A stretch of DNA of 64,000 nt from positions 95,363 to 159,362 of the forward strand of contig NZ_PDKB01000004.1 in NCBI RefSeq assembly GCF_003316695.1. Direction: 5' to 3'. Each line of letters opens with the position of its first letter. Positions within the stretch are counted from its first letter, which is position 1. Below, one piece after another: positions 47,755-56,900 of the stretch. Origin of the DNA: Aliarcobacter vitoriensis (GTDB taxonomy: Bacteria > Campylobacterota > Campylobacteria > Campylobacterales > Arcobacteraceae). The notes below the pieces were generated by a model. The model searched no databases. It saw only the letters and a program-made list of their open reading frames with translations, and had not been told where the DNA came from. Made by a program: the position numbers and the translations under genes.

Positions 47755-48969
47755 ATGCATAAAAAACTTTGGTTTCAGATTCACTGGCTTTTAGGAATTG
47801 TATTTGGGGTAACTTTAATCCTAATTGGAATTTCAGGAGCAGTGTGGTCTTATCAAAAAGAGATAATGAGATTAATAAATCCAGATACTTATACAGTGCA
47901 AATTCCACAAAATAAAGAAATTCTAACTGTACAAGAGATTTTGGAGAAATATCAAGAACAAAATCCAGATAGAAAAATAAATAGCATATCTTTTTCAACT
48001 GACAATAGTTCAAGTGTCTCTATGAGTTTGGCTTCTCTTGATCCAAATAATAGAAGAGGTGAAACAATATATTTAAACCCATATACAGCTGAAGTTTTAC
48101 CAGAATTAGTAGGTGGTGATTTCTTTAATTTTTTCTTTAGACTTCATAGATGGCTTACTTTTTCTGGAGATATTCAATATATTGGTAAAAATGTTGTAGC
48201 GATTTCAACTATTGCTTGTATAGTTTTAGTTATAAGTGGGATAGTTGTTTATTGGCCAAGAATAAGACATGCTTTTTTGAAAAGTTTTACTTTTAGTTTT
48301 AAAACTAAAAAAAGAGCTTTTTTATCAACTATGCATAGTGCTGTTGGTTTATGGCTTATTATTCCATTTTTGCTTATGTGTTTAACTGGACTTTATTGGT
48401 CTTATGATTGGTATAGAAGTGCTATGTTTACTGTTATGGGAGTTGAACAACCTAAGAGGAATGTAGCTCCAACACCACAACAAGCACAACAAAATCAGCA
48501 AGCTAGACAAGGGCAAGAAGGGCAAAGGGGACAAGGTGGCGGAACACAAAGAGAAATTCCAAAACCAGTTTCATTTGTGGATGCACAAAAAGCTGTTGAT
48601 ATTTTTAACCAAAAAGTTGAAAAAGATTATGTAAATGCGAGTATTAGATTAACTCCAACAAAAGATACTATATACACAATTTCATATAGATTTGTAGATG
48701 CAACACATTTTAGAGAGACAAACTCTATGGATATTGATATTGCAAAATCAGAAGTTTTAAAAGAAGCAAAGTATTCTGATAAAAAATTAAATGAGAAAAT
48801 TATGAGTAGTATGTTACCACTACATAGTGGAGAATTTTTTGGATGGATTGGTCAATTAATATTTTTTATATCTTCTGCACTTATGTCTTTATTTGTAATA
48901 ACTGGATATATGCTTTACTATGATAGATGGAAGAAAAAAAGAGCTAAAGAGCAAAAATTAAGAGGGTAG
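47755..48969 (+). CDS. PepSY-associated membrane protein (PiuB-like)
   Basis: 404 residues with four membrane helices (about 10-32, 140-162, 195-215 and 360-385) and two periplasmic PepSY-like regions. The HKKLWFQIHWLLGIVFG start and the FRLHRWL and MHSAVGLW His motifs match PepSY_TM proteins implicated in siderophore or ferric-iron reduction. A Gln/Gly/Arg-rich low-complexity stretch lies around 235-265. AAAAGG precedes the ATG. It is in an operon with the DUF4198 gene. Confidence 0.85.
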   Translation: MHKKLWFQIHWLLGIVFGVTLILIGISGAVWSYQKEIMRLINPDTYTVQIPQNKEILTVQEILEKYQEQNPDRKINSISFSTDNSSSVSMSLASLDPNNRRGETIYLNPYTAEVLPELVGGDFFNFFFRLHRWLTFSGDIQYIGKNVVAISTIACIVLVISGIVVYWPRIRHAFLKSFTFSFKTKKRAFLSTMHSAVGLWLIIPFLLMCLTGLYWSYDWYRSAMFTVMGVEQPKRNVAPTPQQAQQNQQARQGQEGQRGQGGGTQREIPKPVSFVDAQKAVDIFNQKVEKDYVNASIRLTPTKDTIYTISYRFVDATHFRETNSMDIDIAKSEVLKEAKYSDKKLNEKIMSSMLPLHSGEFFGWIGQLIFFISSALMSLFVITGYMLYYDRWKKKRAKEQKLRG

Positions 48970-48984
48970 TTTAAACTACTCTTT
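48961..48984 (+). terminator. Terminator at the PepSY gene stop
   Basis: AGAGGGTAG...CTACTCTTT hairpin around TTTAAA, overlapping the stop codon and followed by T-rich sequence. Confidence 0.65.
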
Positions 48985-49034
48985 TATTCTTTATCTAAAA
49001 TTATAAAATCGATTTATTTTTTATTTTGTAAGAG

Positions 49035-49067
49035 ATAACTCTTAAAAAACTAATTTTTAAGAGTTAT
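49035..49067 (+). terminator. Strong intrinsic terminator
   Basis: ATAACTCTTAAAAA (49035-49048) pairs with TTTTTAAGAGTTAT (49054-49067), loop ACTAA, followed by ATTTTT. It backs up the preceding terminator and separates the iron operon from the convergent ybdD-cstA unit. Confidence 0.8.
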
Positions 49068-49096
49068 ATTTTTGATAAAACTTTATCCTAGATTAA

Positions 49097-49294
49097 TTAA
49101 CAACACTTTTTAAAGCCACCACTATTATATCTTCTATCTAAAGCTTCATTAAAAAATTCACCACGTGACAAAACTTTTTTATCAGGATGATTTCTTTTCA
49201 TATGCTCAAGATATTTCTCATAGCTAGAAAGCCCCACAAGGGGATGAAAAAACTTTTCAGATTTTTCATAAAATGCTTTTATTTGTTTTAACAC
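49097..49294 (-). CDS. YbdD/YjiX family small protein
   Basis: 65-residue cytosolic protein (PF04328, historically called 'putative selenoprotein'). The conserved HPLVGLSSYEKYLEHMKRNHP motif near 17-37 and the LSRGEFF segment are present. It ends in a Cys-Cys pair before the stop; no Sec codon is used. It lies 2 bases after cstA, the usual CstA-YbdD pairing in which the small protein supports pyruvate transport. Confidence 0.9.
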   Translation of the reverse strand: MLKQIKAFYEKSEKFFHPLVGLSSYEKYLEHMKRNHPDKKVLSRGEFFNEALDRRYNSGGFKKCC

Positions 49295-49296
49295 TT

Positions 49297-51396
49297 TTAA
49301 GCCTTTTGAAGACTATCTAGTTTAACATAAGGTGTTTCTTTTAATGGAATTTTTATTCTTCCAAAACAAATTCCTAAAGTTGCAATAATTACTAAAGTTG
49401 TAGCAAACATAAAGAAAATAGCTAAAACAGCATTTATTATATTTGAAGTTTTAAGTTTATTTGCAATTGATATATCTGCATTAGTTTTATCAATATCAGC
49501 TTGTTCAGTTAATGTAGGAAGTTTAGCTTCTAAATCAGCAATTTTTTTAGCTTGAATTTGTGCAGTTGCTACGTGACTTACAGCATTATGAACTCTATCT
49601 CCTTCTTTATAAGGAAGAACTTTTTGAATTCCACCATACATTGTTGCAGTTAAAACAAATATTGCAGGTAATACTGTAACCCAAGTATATTTTGCTTTAC
49701 CCATTTTAAATAATATTGCTGTCCCTAAAAGTAAAGCCATACCAGCAAGCATTTGGTTACTTACTCCAAATAATGGCCATAATGAGTAAATTCCACCTCT
49801 TGGATCAATAGTCCCTTGATATAGGAAATATCCCCAACCAGCAACACTTAAAAATGTTGCGATAACACCAGCAGCATAATTATGAGTATTCCCTAATGGT
49901 TTATAAACATTTCCTAATATATCTTGAACCATAAATCTGCAAGCTCTCGTTCCTGCATCAACAGCAGTTAAAATAAATAGAGCTTCAAATAAAATAGCAA
50001 AGTGATACCAAAATGCCATCATATCTATTCCACCAAATAGTTCATGTAATATTATTGCTACTCCAATAGCAAATGTAGGAGCCCCACCTGTTCTTGAAAG
50101 AATAGTCTCTTCACCAATATTTTTAGTTAAACTAATAATCTCTTCAGGAGATACACTAAATCCCCAACTAGAAATTGTACTTGCAACTTGAACTATATCT
50201 GTACCTATAAATGCTGCAGGAGCATTAATAGCAAAATATAAACCAGGATGTAAAATAGTTGCACAAATTAAAGCCATAATTGCAACAGCACTTTCCATAA
50301 GCATTGACCCATATCCAACAGGAAGAGCATGAGTTTCATTTTCTAACATTTTTGGACTTGTTCCACTAGAAATTAGAGCATGGAATCCACTAATAGCTCC
50401 ACAAGCAATAGTAATAAATAAGAAAGGGAAAATAGCTCCCGCAAAAACTGGACCACTTCCATCAAAATATTGCGTATTTGCTTTTGGCATTTGAATATCT
50501 GGAGCAACTATAACAATAGCAAAGGCCATTAGTACAATAACACCAATTTTCAAAAATGTTGAAAGATAATCTCTAGGTGCAAGTAAAAACCATACAGGCA
50601 AAATTGCAGCAGTAAAACCATAAGCCATCATAATAAATGCTAAAGTTGTAGCATCAAAAGTAAATCTAGCCGCCCATACTGGATCAGCAGCAATTACACT
50701 TCCATAATGAATAGCTAAAATTAAAAGAATAAACCCTATAACAGAAGCCTCTCCAACTTTACCTGGTCTTAAGTATCTCATATAAATACCCATAAAAATT
50801 GCAATAGGTATAGTCATAGCAATAGTAAATAATCCCCAAGGAGACTCTGCTAGTGCTTTTACAACAACCATTGATAAAATTGCAATAATAATAAGCATAA
50901 TACCAAAAATAGCAATCATAGTAACTGCACCAACAAAAGTACCTAATTCATCCTTGATAATTTCACCTAAAGATCTTCCATCTCTTCTTGAAGATATAAA
51001 TAAAACTACAAAATCATGAACAGCTCCTGCAAATACACCACCTACTAAAATCCAAAGCATAGAAGGTAAGTATCCCATTTGAGCAGCTAAAATAGGACCA
51101 ACTAATGGACCAGCTCCTGCAATAGCAGCAAAATGATGTCCAAATAAAACAGACCTATTTGTAGGTACGAAATCTCTTCCATCATCGTGAATCATAGCTG
51201 GAGTAGCTCTATTTTTATCAAGTTCTAAAACTTTATAAGCAATAAATCTACCATAAAATCTATAACCAATCATATATATACAAACAGCTGCAACAACTAA
51301 ATACATAGCAGAAACTGTCTCACCTTGTTGAAGTGCTAAATACCCAAAGCAAACAGCCCCAAGTATCGCAATTAAAAGCCAAAGAATCTTGTTCAT
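49297..51396 (-). CDS. cstA: Carbon starvation protein A / pyruvate transporter
   Basis: Large inner-membrane transporter (699 residues from ATG 51396, with GAGG 7 bases upstream) with about 16 membrane helices. The conserved CstA motif RFYGRFIAYKVLELDKNRATPA and GHHFAAIAGAGPLVGPILAAQMG are at the N-terminal side. E. coli CstA and BtsT import pyruvate; Campylobacter CstA imports peptides or pyruvate. Substrate not decided by sequence alone. It is paired with the YbdD-like gene. Confidence 0.93.
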   Translation of the reverse strand: MNKILWLLIAILGAVCFGYLALQQGETVSAMYLVVAAVCIYMIGYRFYGRFIAYKVLELDKNRATPAMIHDDGRDFVPTNRSVLFGHHFAAIAGAGPLVGPILAAQMGYLPSMLWILVGGVFAGAVHDFVVLFISSRRDGRSLGEIIKDELGTFVGAVTMIAIFGIMLIIIAILSMVVVKALAESPWGLFTIAMTIPIAIFMGIYMRYLRPGKVGEASVIGFILLILAIHYGSVIAADPVWAARFTFDATTLAFIMMAYGFTAAILPVWFLLAPRDYLSTFLKIGVIVLMAFAIVIVAPDIQMPKANTQYFDGSGPVFAGAIFPFLFITIACGAISGFHALISSGTSPKMLENETHALPVGYGSMLMESAVAIMALICATILHPGLYFAINAPAAFIGTDIVQVASTISSWGFSVSPEEIISLTKNIGEETILSRTGGAPTFAIGVAIILHELFGGIDMMAFWYHFAILFEALFILTAVDAGTRACRFMVQDILGNVYKPLGNTHNYAAGVIATFLSVAGWGYFLYQGTIDPRGGIYSLWPLFGVSNQMLAGMALLLGTAILFKMGKAKYTWVTVLPAIFVLTATMYGGIQKVLPYKEGDRVHNAVSHVATAQIQAKKIADLEAKLPTLTEQADIDKTNADISIANKLKTSNIINAVLAIFFMFATTLVIIATLGICFGRIKIPLKETPYVKLDSLQKA

Positions 51397-51532
51397 TGTA
51401 CGACCTCGCATAAAATAAAATGTAACGATTTAGTATAGCACAAATATATATAAACAATTAATATTATTTAATAAAAAATTCAAATAATTAATTTGAATAT
51501 AATATTTACTTAAACAATAAGACAAATTCTAT

Positions 51533-51538
51533 TATAAT
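51533..51538 (+). promoter_or_regulatory. -10 box of ychF
   Basis: TATAAT, 28 bases before the ychF ATG, preceded by T-rich sequence. Confidence 0.55.
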
Positions 51539-51566
51539 GGTTTAAAATATTAATAAAAGGTGAGAT

Positions 51567-52670
51567 ATGGGATTAGGAGTAGGTATAGTAGGACTTCCAA
51601 ATGTAGGTAAATCAACAACTTTCAATGCTTTAACAAAAGCACAAAATGCAGAAGCACAGAATTATCCATTTTGTACGATAGAACCAAATAAAGCGGTAGT
51701 TCCTGTTCCAGATAAAAGATTAGATGAATTAGCAAAAATTGTAAATCCAGATAAAATTCAGCATTCAACTATTGATTTTGTGGATATAGCAGGATTAGTA
51801 AGAGGTGCAAGTAAAGGTGAAGGATTAGGAAATCAATTTCTATCAAATATTAGAGAAGTTGAAGTAATTTTACACATGGTAAGATGTTTTGATGATGGAA
51901 ATATAACTCACGTTGAAGGAGATGTAAATCCTTTAAGAGATATTGAAATTATTGAAACAGAGCTAATTTATGCTGATATTACACAATTAGAGAAGAAAAT
52001 AGAAAGACTAAAAAAACAAGCAAAAGGTAGTAAAGAAGCTGCTTCTCAACTTATAATTGCTGAAGAGTTGTATTCTCATATTGGAGAATTACAACCAGTA
52101 AAAACATTTGAAAAACTTGATAATGAAGCTTTCTTAATTTTGGATAAAGAACTTAGATTTTTATCAAATAAAGATGTTATTTATGGAGCAAATGTTGATG
52201 AAGATTCATTATCTGATGGTACAAATAAATATGTTGAAATGGTAAAAGAACATGCAAATAGTGTTAATGCTGATGTTATAGTACTTTGTGCAAAAATAGA
52301 AGAAGAGCTTGTAGGTCTTAGTGATGAAGAAGCTAGTGAATTTTTATCAGATTTAGGTGTACAAGAGTCAGGTTTGGAGCAAATAATTCAAAAAGCTTTT
52401 GATAAATTGGGACTTATGAGTTATTTTACTGCAGGTAAAGTAGAAGTAAGAGCTTGGACTATAAGAAAAAATACAAAAGCACCACAAGCAGCAGCTGTTA
52501 TTCACAATGATTTTGAAAAAGGATTCATCAAAGCAGAAGTTATATCTTTTAGTGATTATGTCGCAAATGGTGGCGAAAGTAAGTGTAAAGAGTTGGGAAA
52601 ACTTAGACTTGAAGGTAAAGATTATGTTGTTCAAGATGGTGATATAATGCATTTTAGATTTAATGTATAG
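51567..52670 (+). CDS. ychF: Redox-regulated ATPase/GTPase YchF
   Basis: OBG-family P-loop NTPase of 367 residues that associates with ribosomes and prefers ATP. The N-terminus GLGVGIVGLPNVGKSTTFNAL holds the G1 loop; DIAGLVRGASKGEGLGNQFL is switch II with the family NVP-like region. The C-terminal TGS domain is ARAWTIRKNTKAP through DYVVQDGDIMHFRFNV. Well conserved and complete. Confidence 0.96.
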   Translation: MGLGVGIVGLPNVGKSTTFNALTKAQNAEAQNYPFCTIEPNKAVVPVPDKRLDELAKIVNPDKIQHSTIDFVDIAGLVRGASKGEGLGNQFLSNIREVEVILHMVRCFDDGNITHVEGDVNPLRDIEIIETELIYADITQLEKKIERLKKQAKGSKEAASQLIIAEELYSHIGELQPVKTFEKLDNEAFLILDKELRFLSNKDVIYGANVDEDSLSDGTNKYVEMVKEHANSVNADVIVLCAKIEEELVGLSDEEASEFLSDLGVQESGLEQIIQKAFDKLGLMSYFTAGKVEVRAWTIRKNTKAPQAAAVIHNDFEKGFIKAEVISFSDYVANGGESKCKELGKLRLEGKDYVVQDGDIMHFRFNV

Positions 52671-52691
52671 AAGATTAAAGGAATCAAGATT

Positions 52692-53522
52692 GTGCAACTA
52701 GAAGCTATACTAAAGAGGGTGGAAGCTCTTCCACCTTTACCTAGAACTGTAACTGAAATTGAAGAATTTAGAAGAAAAAGTGATAAAGAAATACTTGATT
52801 TACTTAGTATTATAGAAAAAGATGCTTTGATAGTAACTAATCTTTTGAAAATATCAAATTCTGCTATGTTTGGATTTCGTTCAAAAGTAGAAACTCCATT
52901 AAGAGCAATTAGCCTTTTAGGAATAAATTTTACAGTATCTATTGCCATATCAACAAGCACTCAAAAGCTTCTAAAATCTAGTTTGGAACCTTATGGTGTA
53001 ACAAATAATGATTTTATGAAATCGTCAAATATTTCTTCAGTTTTAGCTAATCTTTGGCTTAATAAATTTGACCCATCTTTAAAAGAAGAGATAATTTTAC
53101 CTGCACTACTACAAGATATAGGAAAATTTATTTTAGCAGATTTTATTAAAAGTGAAAATAAAGATACAGATTTTAAGAAAAGAATACAAGAACAAGATGA
53201 TAGTTTAGAAGATATAGAAAGAGAGTTTTTAGGAGTTACAACATCTTACGTTACGGCTCAAGTATTTAAACATTGGAAACTTAGCACAAATTTAATTAAC
53301 TCAATAGAATTTATAGATGATATAAGTAATGTACAAGAAAATTTTAAAAAAAGAGCTCAGATATTAGATGTAATCAAAACAGCATCAAATATCATAGAAC
53401 CTTTAAGTCAAAAAAGTATAGAAAAGGCTATAAAAAAAGCAAAAATATATAATTTAGATGCAAATAGTCTACAAGATGCTATAAATATATTGAGAACTAG
53501 AATAGATGAGGTTATATCATAA
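52692..53522 (+). CDS. HDOD domain signalling protein
   Basis: 276 residues made almost wholly of one HDOD (HD-related output) domain: LPPLPRTVTEIEEFRRKSD, KISNSAMFGFRSKVETPLRAISLLG and LLQDIGKFILADF. No catalytic HD pair or partner domain is seen. HDOD proteins act in motility, stress and second-messenger signalling. It starts at GTG 52692, 21 bases after ychF, so it is probably cotranscribed, and overlaps recO end-to-end by six bases. Confidence 0.85.
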   Translation: MQLEAILKRVEALPPLPRTVTEIEEFRRKSDKEILDLLSIIEKDALIVTNLLKISNSAMFGFRSKVETPLRAISLLGINFTVSIAISTSTQKLLKSSLEPYGVTNNDFMKSSNISSVLANLWLNKFDPSLKEEIILPALLQDIGKFILADFIKSENKDTDFKKRIQEQDDSLEDIEREFLGVTTSYVTAQVFKHWKLSTNLINSIEFIDDISNVQENFKKRAQILDVIKTASNIIEPLSQKSIEKAIKKAKIYNLDANSLQDAINILRTRIDEVIS

Positions 53523-54131
53523 TCCCAGTAAGATTATGTCCCATAACTTTTCTATATCTTCATCACTTAAATTAATTGATGATTTTGTAGAAAAAAGCTC
53601 TTTAATTTTTTCTAAATTAAAACTTTTTGCTTTTATACAACTTATATGTGCAGGAATAAATCCTCTTATCAAACAAAGTTCATTTTCTATTGCTACTTCA
53701 CAAATTAAACATTCAAAATCAAAATGTAGACGTCCTTCATATTCCAAAATATATATGTATGACTCAATTATTGCTCTTAAAACATTTTGTTTTTCTATTT
53801 TCTTAACTAAATTCTCAAGTACATAGAAATAGAATCCATCTAATTCTTCTAAATCTTTTAAATGTGCGTAAAAAAGTTTCAGATACCTTTGCCAACAATA
53901 CATTTTTTGAATGTTTAATATCCAAGGAAATCCTAATTGCATAACATCTTTAAGTCTTGAAATATTTGATTTAGTTTTTTCTAATTCAAAATCAATTTTG
54001 TATCCAATATTTATATTAGAATGTCTAGCTCCATAAAACCTATACGATGTTACAAGTTCATTTTCACAAAGAATTGTAACTATCAAATCATCATCTTTTA
54101 CAGGTTTTATATCGATTATATATCCTTGCAT
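53517..54131 (-). CDS. recO: Recombination protein RecO
   Basis: Epsilon-type short RecO of 204 residues. The N-terminal OB fold starts MQGYIIDIKPVKDDDLIVTIL and contains the conserved RFYGARHSNINIGYKIDFELE; the C-terminal helical part lacks the usual zinc Cys quartet but keeps CLICEVAIE with two Cys. RecO loads RecA with RecR on gapped DNA. It follows the small coiled-coil gene by 3 bases on the same strand. Confidence 0.85.
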   Translation of the reverse strand: MQGYIIDIKPVKDDDLIVTILCENELVTSYRFYGARHSNINIGYKIDFELEKTKSNISRLKDVMQLGFPWILNIQKMYCWQRYLKLFYAHLKDLEELDGFYFYVLENLVKKIEKQNVLRAIIESYIYILEYEGRLHFDFECLICEVAIENELCLIRGFIPAHISCIKAKSFNLEKIKELFSTKSSINLSDEDIEKLWDIILLGL

Positions 54132-54134
54132 TCA

Positions 54135-54404
54135 TCAATCTTCTTCTATCAAATTATCCTCTTTCATAGTATTAATTTCTTCTATTAATTCTTCACACTC
54201 TTCATCAGATAATTCACCATTTTCTAACTCTACAAGCAAAGATTCAAACTCTTTTTTCATTTCTTGCATATCTAATAATTCTGCTTTAATCTCATCATCA
54301 TCTTTTTTTGAAGCTATAATTTCAAATAAATCATCAATATAATCTTCAATTTCAACTAAAACATCATCTTTTATTAATGTTTCTAACTCTTTTTGAATAC
54401 TCAT
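54135..54404 (-). CDS. Small acidic coiled-coil protein
   Basis: 89 residues, acidic, with heptad-like Leu/Ile spacing throughout, so a coiled-coil is likely. No signal peptide. Directly upstream of recO. No recognised family; unlikely to be an artefact given its clean start with AAGGG and tight spacing. Confidence 0.7.
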   Translation of the reverse strand: MSIQKELETLIKDDVLVEIEDYIDDLFEIIASKKDDDEIKAELLDMQEMKKEFESLLVELENGELSDEECEELIEEINTMKEDNLIEED

Positions 54405-54472
54405 TTTACACCCTTTTGTTAAATTTTTTTTGATTATAACAAAAGAATACTACTTTTTTAATATTTTATTGA

Positions 54473-54478
54473 TATAAT
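54473..54478 (+). promoter_or_regulatory. -10 box of ppnP
   Basis: TATAAT, 27 bases before the ppnP ATG, in a T-rich stretch. Confidence 0.55.
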
Positions 54479-54505
54479 TATTAGTAATTCAATTAAGGAG
54501 AGTAA

Positions 54506-54820
54506 ATGGCAGATTTTAAAGGCGTTTCAATAGCTAAAGCTGCAAATATTTTATATGGTGGAAATATCACTAGTAGATCGATTACATTTGAAGATGGTTC
54601 TAAAAAAACTCTAGGAATAATGCTTGATGGTGAATATGAATTAAATACTGTAAATAAATCAATTATTGATATACAAAGAGGAAATTTAGAACTACTTTTA
54701 CCTGCACAAGAGTGGCAAGTATTCGAAGGACCTGCATCTTTTGAAATTCCTGCGAACTCTAAATATAAACTAAAAGTAAATAGTTTAGTTGATTATTGTT
54801 GCTCTTTTGTTAAAGCTTAA
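54506..54820 (+). CDS. ppnP: Pyrimidine/purine nucleoside phosphorylase
   Basis: 104-residue cupin-fold enzyme (formerly DUF1255, YaiE). The conserved SRSITFEDGSKKTLGIMLDG near 26-45, EWQVFEGPASFEIPANS near 69-85 and the DYCCSF end are hallmarks. In E. coli PpnP phosphorolyses several nucleosides. AAGGAG is 5-6 bases before the ATG. It is a stand-alone gene. Confidence 0.92.
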   Translation: MADFKGVSIAKAANILYGGNITSRSITFEDGSKKTLGIMLDGEYELNTVNKSIIDIQRGNLELLLPAQEWQVFEGPASFEIPANSKYKLKVNSLVDYCCSFVKA

Positions 54821-54832
54821 TATTTCTTACTA

Positions 54833-54854
54833 ACAATGCGAAAAGTCGCATTGT
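54833..54854 (+). terminator. Hairpin after ppnP
   Basis: ACAATGCGA (54833-54841) pairs with TCGCATTGT (54846-54854), loop AAAG. The T tail is weak. Confidence 0.6.
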
Positions 54855-54920
54855 AGAGTAGGCTTTTAAATTTTTATACTTCAATATTTTAAAAATCTCA
54901 AATTTTTTGTTTAGCTTTGA

Positions 54921-54926
54921 TATAAT
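54921..54926 (+). promoter_or_regulatory. -10 box adjoining the thiL start (leaderless mRNA candidate)
   Basis: TATAAT ends only 6 bases before the thiL ATG (54933). No Shine-Dalgarno sequence is present, so the transcript would begin at the ATG. Confidence 0.6.
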
Positions 54927-54932
54927 CTTTTT

Positions 54933-55775
54933 ATGAATAAAGAAGATTATTTTATAAAACATATTTCAAATAGTAAATATATTGGTGACGATGGGGCTTT
55001 TATAGATGGATTTGTTTACTCTATGGATTCTTTTTTTGAAAATGTACATTTTAAAAAAGAGTGGATAGACAAAGGTTTTATAAGCCTAAAACAAATTGCT
55101 TATAAATCAATGATTGTAAATATTTCAGATGCAATAGCGATGAATGCAAGACCAAAATATGCTCTTATAAGCATTGCAATTCCAAATAGTTTCAACGAAA
55201 ATGATTTAAAAGAATTAGCAAATGGATTCAAAAAAGCTGCAAAGGATTTTAATATTGAAATTATTGGAGGAGATACTATTGAGAATTCTAAACTTGATAT
55301 TTCTATTACAATTATTTCAAAAACAAACAATCCAATATATAGAAGAGGTGTCCAATTAGGTGATTATATTTTTTATACTGGAAAGCTTGGTAATTCTAAA
55401 AAAGATTTAGAAAGCTTGTTGAGTGGTAAAAAAATTAAAAAAAATTCAAAGTTTATAAAACCTATTTTGAGATCAGATTTTTTTTATGAAGCTTCAAAAT
55501 ATATAAACGCTTCTATGGATATTTCAGATGGACTTTTCTTAGATTTAGAAAAGTTTTCTATTGCTTCAAATGTTGGATTTGAAATATTTAAAAAAATAAA
55601 AGAAGAAGTTGGAACTTCAGGAGAAGAATATGAGATACTATTTTGTGTTTCTCAAAAAAACTTAAAAAAGATAGAAGATATTGCAAAAAAACATAAAACA
55701 AAGATAAATATTTTTGCAAGAGCAATAAAAGGAAGCTACAGAAGTAGTTTTTCAAATCACCATTTTAAAGAATAA
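54933..55775 (+). CDS. thiL: Thiamine-phosphate kinase
   Basis: Phosphorylates thiamine monophosphate to thiamine diphosphate, the active cofactor. AIR-synthase/PurM fold: YIGDDGAFIDGFVYSMDSF near 16-34, IGGDTIENS near 117-125, ASMDISDGLFLDLEKF near 192-207 and EEYEILFC near 233. At 280 residues it is shorter than the E. coli enzyme, as I believe is usual in this phylum. No TPP riboswitch is seen. It probably has a leaderless transcript and is followed by truD after 9 bases. Confidence 0.93.
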   Translation: MNKEDYFIKHISNSKYIGDDGAFIDGFVYSMDSFFENVHFKKEWIDKGFISLKQIAYKSMIVNISDAIAMNARPKYALISIAIPNSFNENDLKELANGFKKAAKDFNIEIIGGDTIENSKLDISITIISKTNNPIYRRGVQLGDYIFYTGKLGNSKKDLESLLSGKKIKKNSKFIKPILRSDFFYEASKYINASMDISDGLFLDLEKFSIASNVGFEIFKKIKEEVGTSGEEYEILFCVSQKNLKKIEDIAKKHKTKINIFARAIKGSYRSSFSNHHFKE

Positions 55776-55784
55776 GGAAAAAAT

Positions 55785-56846
55785 TTGCAATTACAGAGAT
55801 ATTTAAATCATTCAAAAATAGATGTTGTATTTAAACAAAATAAAGATGATTTTGTTGTTACAGAAGTACCACTTTACGAATTTAGTGGAAGTGGAGAACA
55901 CTTGATAATAAAATTAAGAAAAAAAGATTTAGCAACTTGGGATGCAATAGAGATATTGGCTAGATTTTTAAATTCTAGTACAAGAGAGTTTGGATATGCA
56001 GGATTGAAAGATAAAAATGCTATGACAATACAGCATATTTCAATACATAGAAAATTTGAAGAAGCTTTAAAAGACTTTTCTCATGAAAATATCAAAATAC
56101 TTGAAACAACATATCATAACAATAAGATAAAAATAGGGCATTTAAAAGGAAATAGTTTTTTTATAAGACTTAAAAGGGTAGGGCTGGTAGAAAAAAGAAA
56201 AATTGAAGAAGCTTTGAGTCAAATTGTAAATTTTGGTATGCCTAATTACTTTGGATTTCAAAGATTTGGGATCAATGGGGATAATTATTTAAAAGGAAAA
56301 GATATAGTTGAAGGAAAATTGAAAGAGAGAAATAGAAACCTAAAGCAGATGTATATAAATGCTTATCAAAGTTATCTGTTTAATTCTTGGCTTTCAAAAA
56401 GAATAGAAATTTCAAAATTAATAGATACATTTGAACCAAAAGAAATTTATGAAAAGCTAAATTTTACTCTTGAAGATGTAAAAAGAGCTAAAACTCAAAA
56501 ACATCCTTTTAAACTTTTAAATGGAGATTTATTATCTCATTATCCATTTGGAAAAATATTTACAATAGAGAATGTTGAAGAAGAGGGTGAAAAATTTTTA
56601 CTTCGTGATAGAGTTCCAACGGGACTTCTTAGTGGTAAAAGAGTAAAAATATCTGAAAATTTAGCTTTTGAAATAGAAAAAGAGTTTCAAGTTGAAATAC
56701 CAGAAGATGGAGCTAGAAGATTTGCTTGGATTTTTCCTGAAAATTGTGAAAGTAATTATAAAGAGGATAAAAATTGGATGGAATTACAGTTTTATCTTCC
56801 AAAAGGCTCTTATGCAACAGAATTAATTGCAGAGATTATACACTAA
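55785..56846 (+). CDS. truD: tRNA pseudouridine13 synthase
   Basis: Isomerises U13 of tRNA-Glu. The motif FGYAGLKDKNAMTIQH contains the catalytic Asp; the NYFGFQRFG and YQSYLFNSWLS family segments and the SYATELIAEI end are present. At 353 residues it is full length. The TTG start at 55785 is supported by AAGGA upstream and by the QLQRYLNH... N-terminus. Confidence 0.94.
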   Translation: MQLQRYLNHSKIDVVFKQNKDDFVVTEVPLYEFSGSGEHLIIKLRKKDLATWDAIEILARFLNSSTREFGYAGLKDKNAMTIQHISIHRKFEEALKDFSHENIKILETTYHNNKIKIGHLKGNSFFIRLKRVGLVEKRKIEEALSQIVNFGMPNYFGFQRFGINGDNYLKGKDIVEGKLKERNRNLKQMYINAYQSYLFNSWLSKRIEISKLIDTFEPKEIYEKLNFTLEDVKRAKTQKHPFKLLNGDLLSHYPFGKIFTIENVEEEGEKFLLRDRVPTGLLSGKRVKISENLAFEIEKEFQVEIPEDGARRFAWIFPENCESNYKEDKNWMELQFYLPKGSYATELIAEIIH

Positions 56847-56900
56847 CTAATTAAGATATATTTAGTTAATATGAATTTATATTTACAACAAGGGAAAAGA

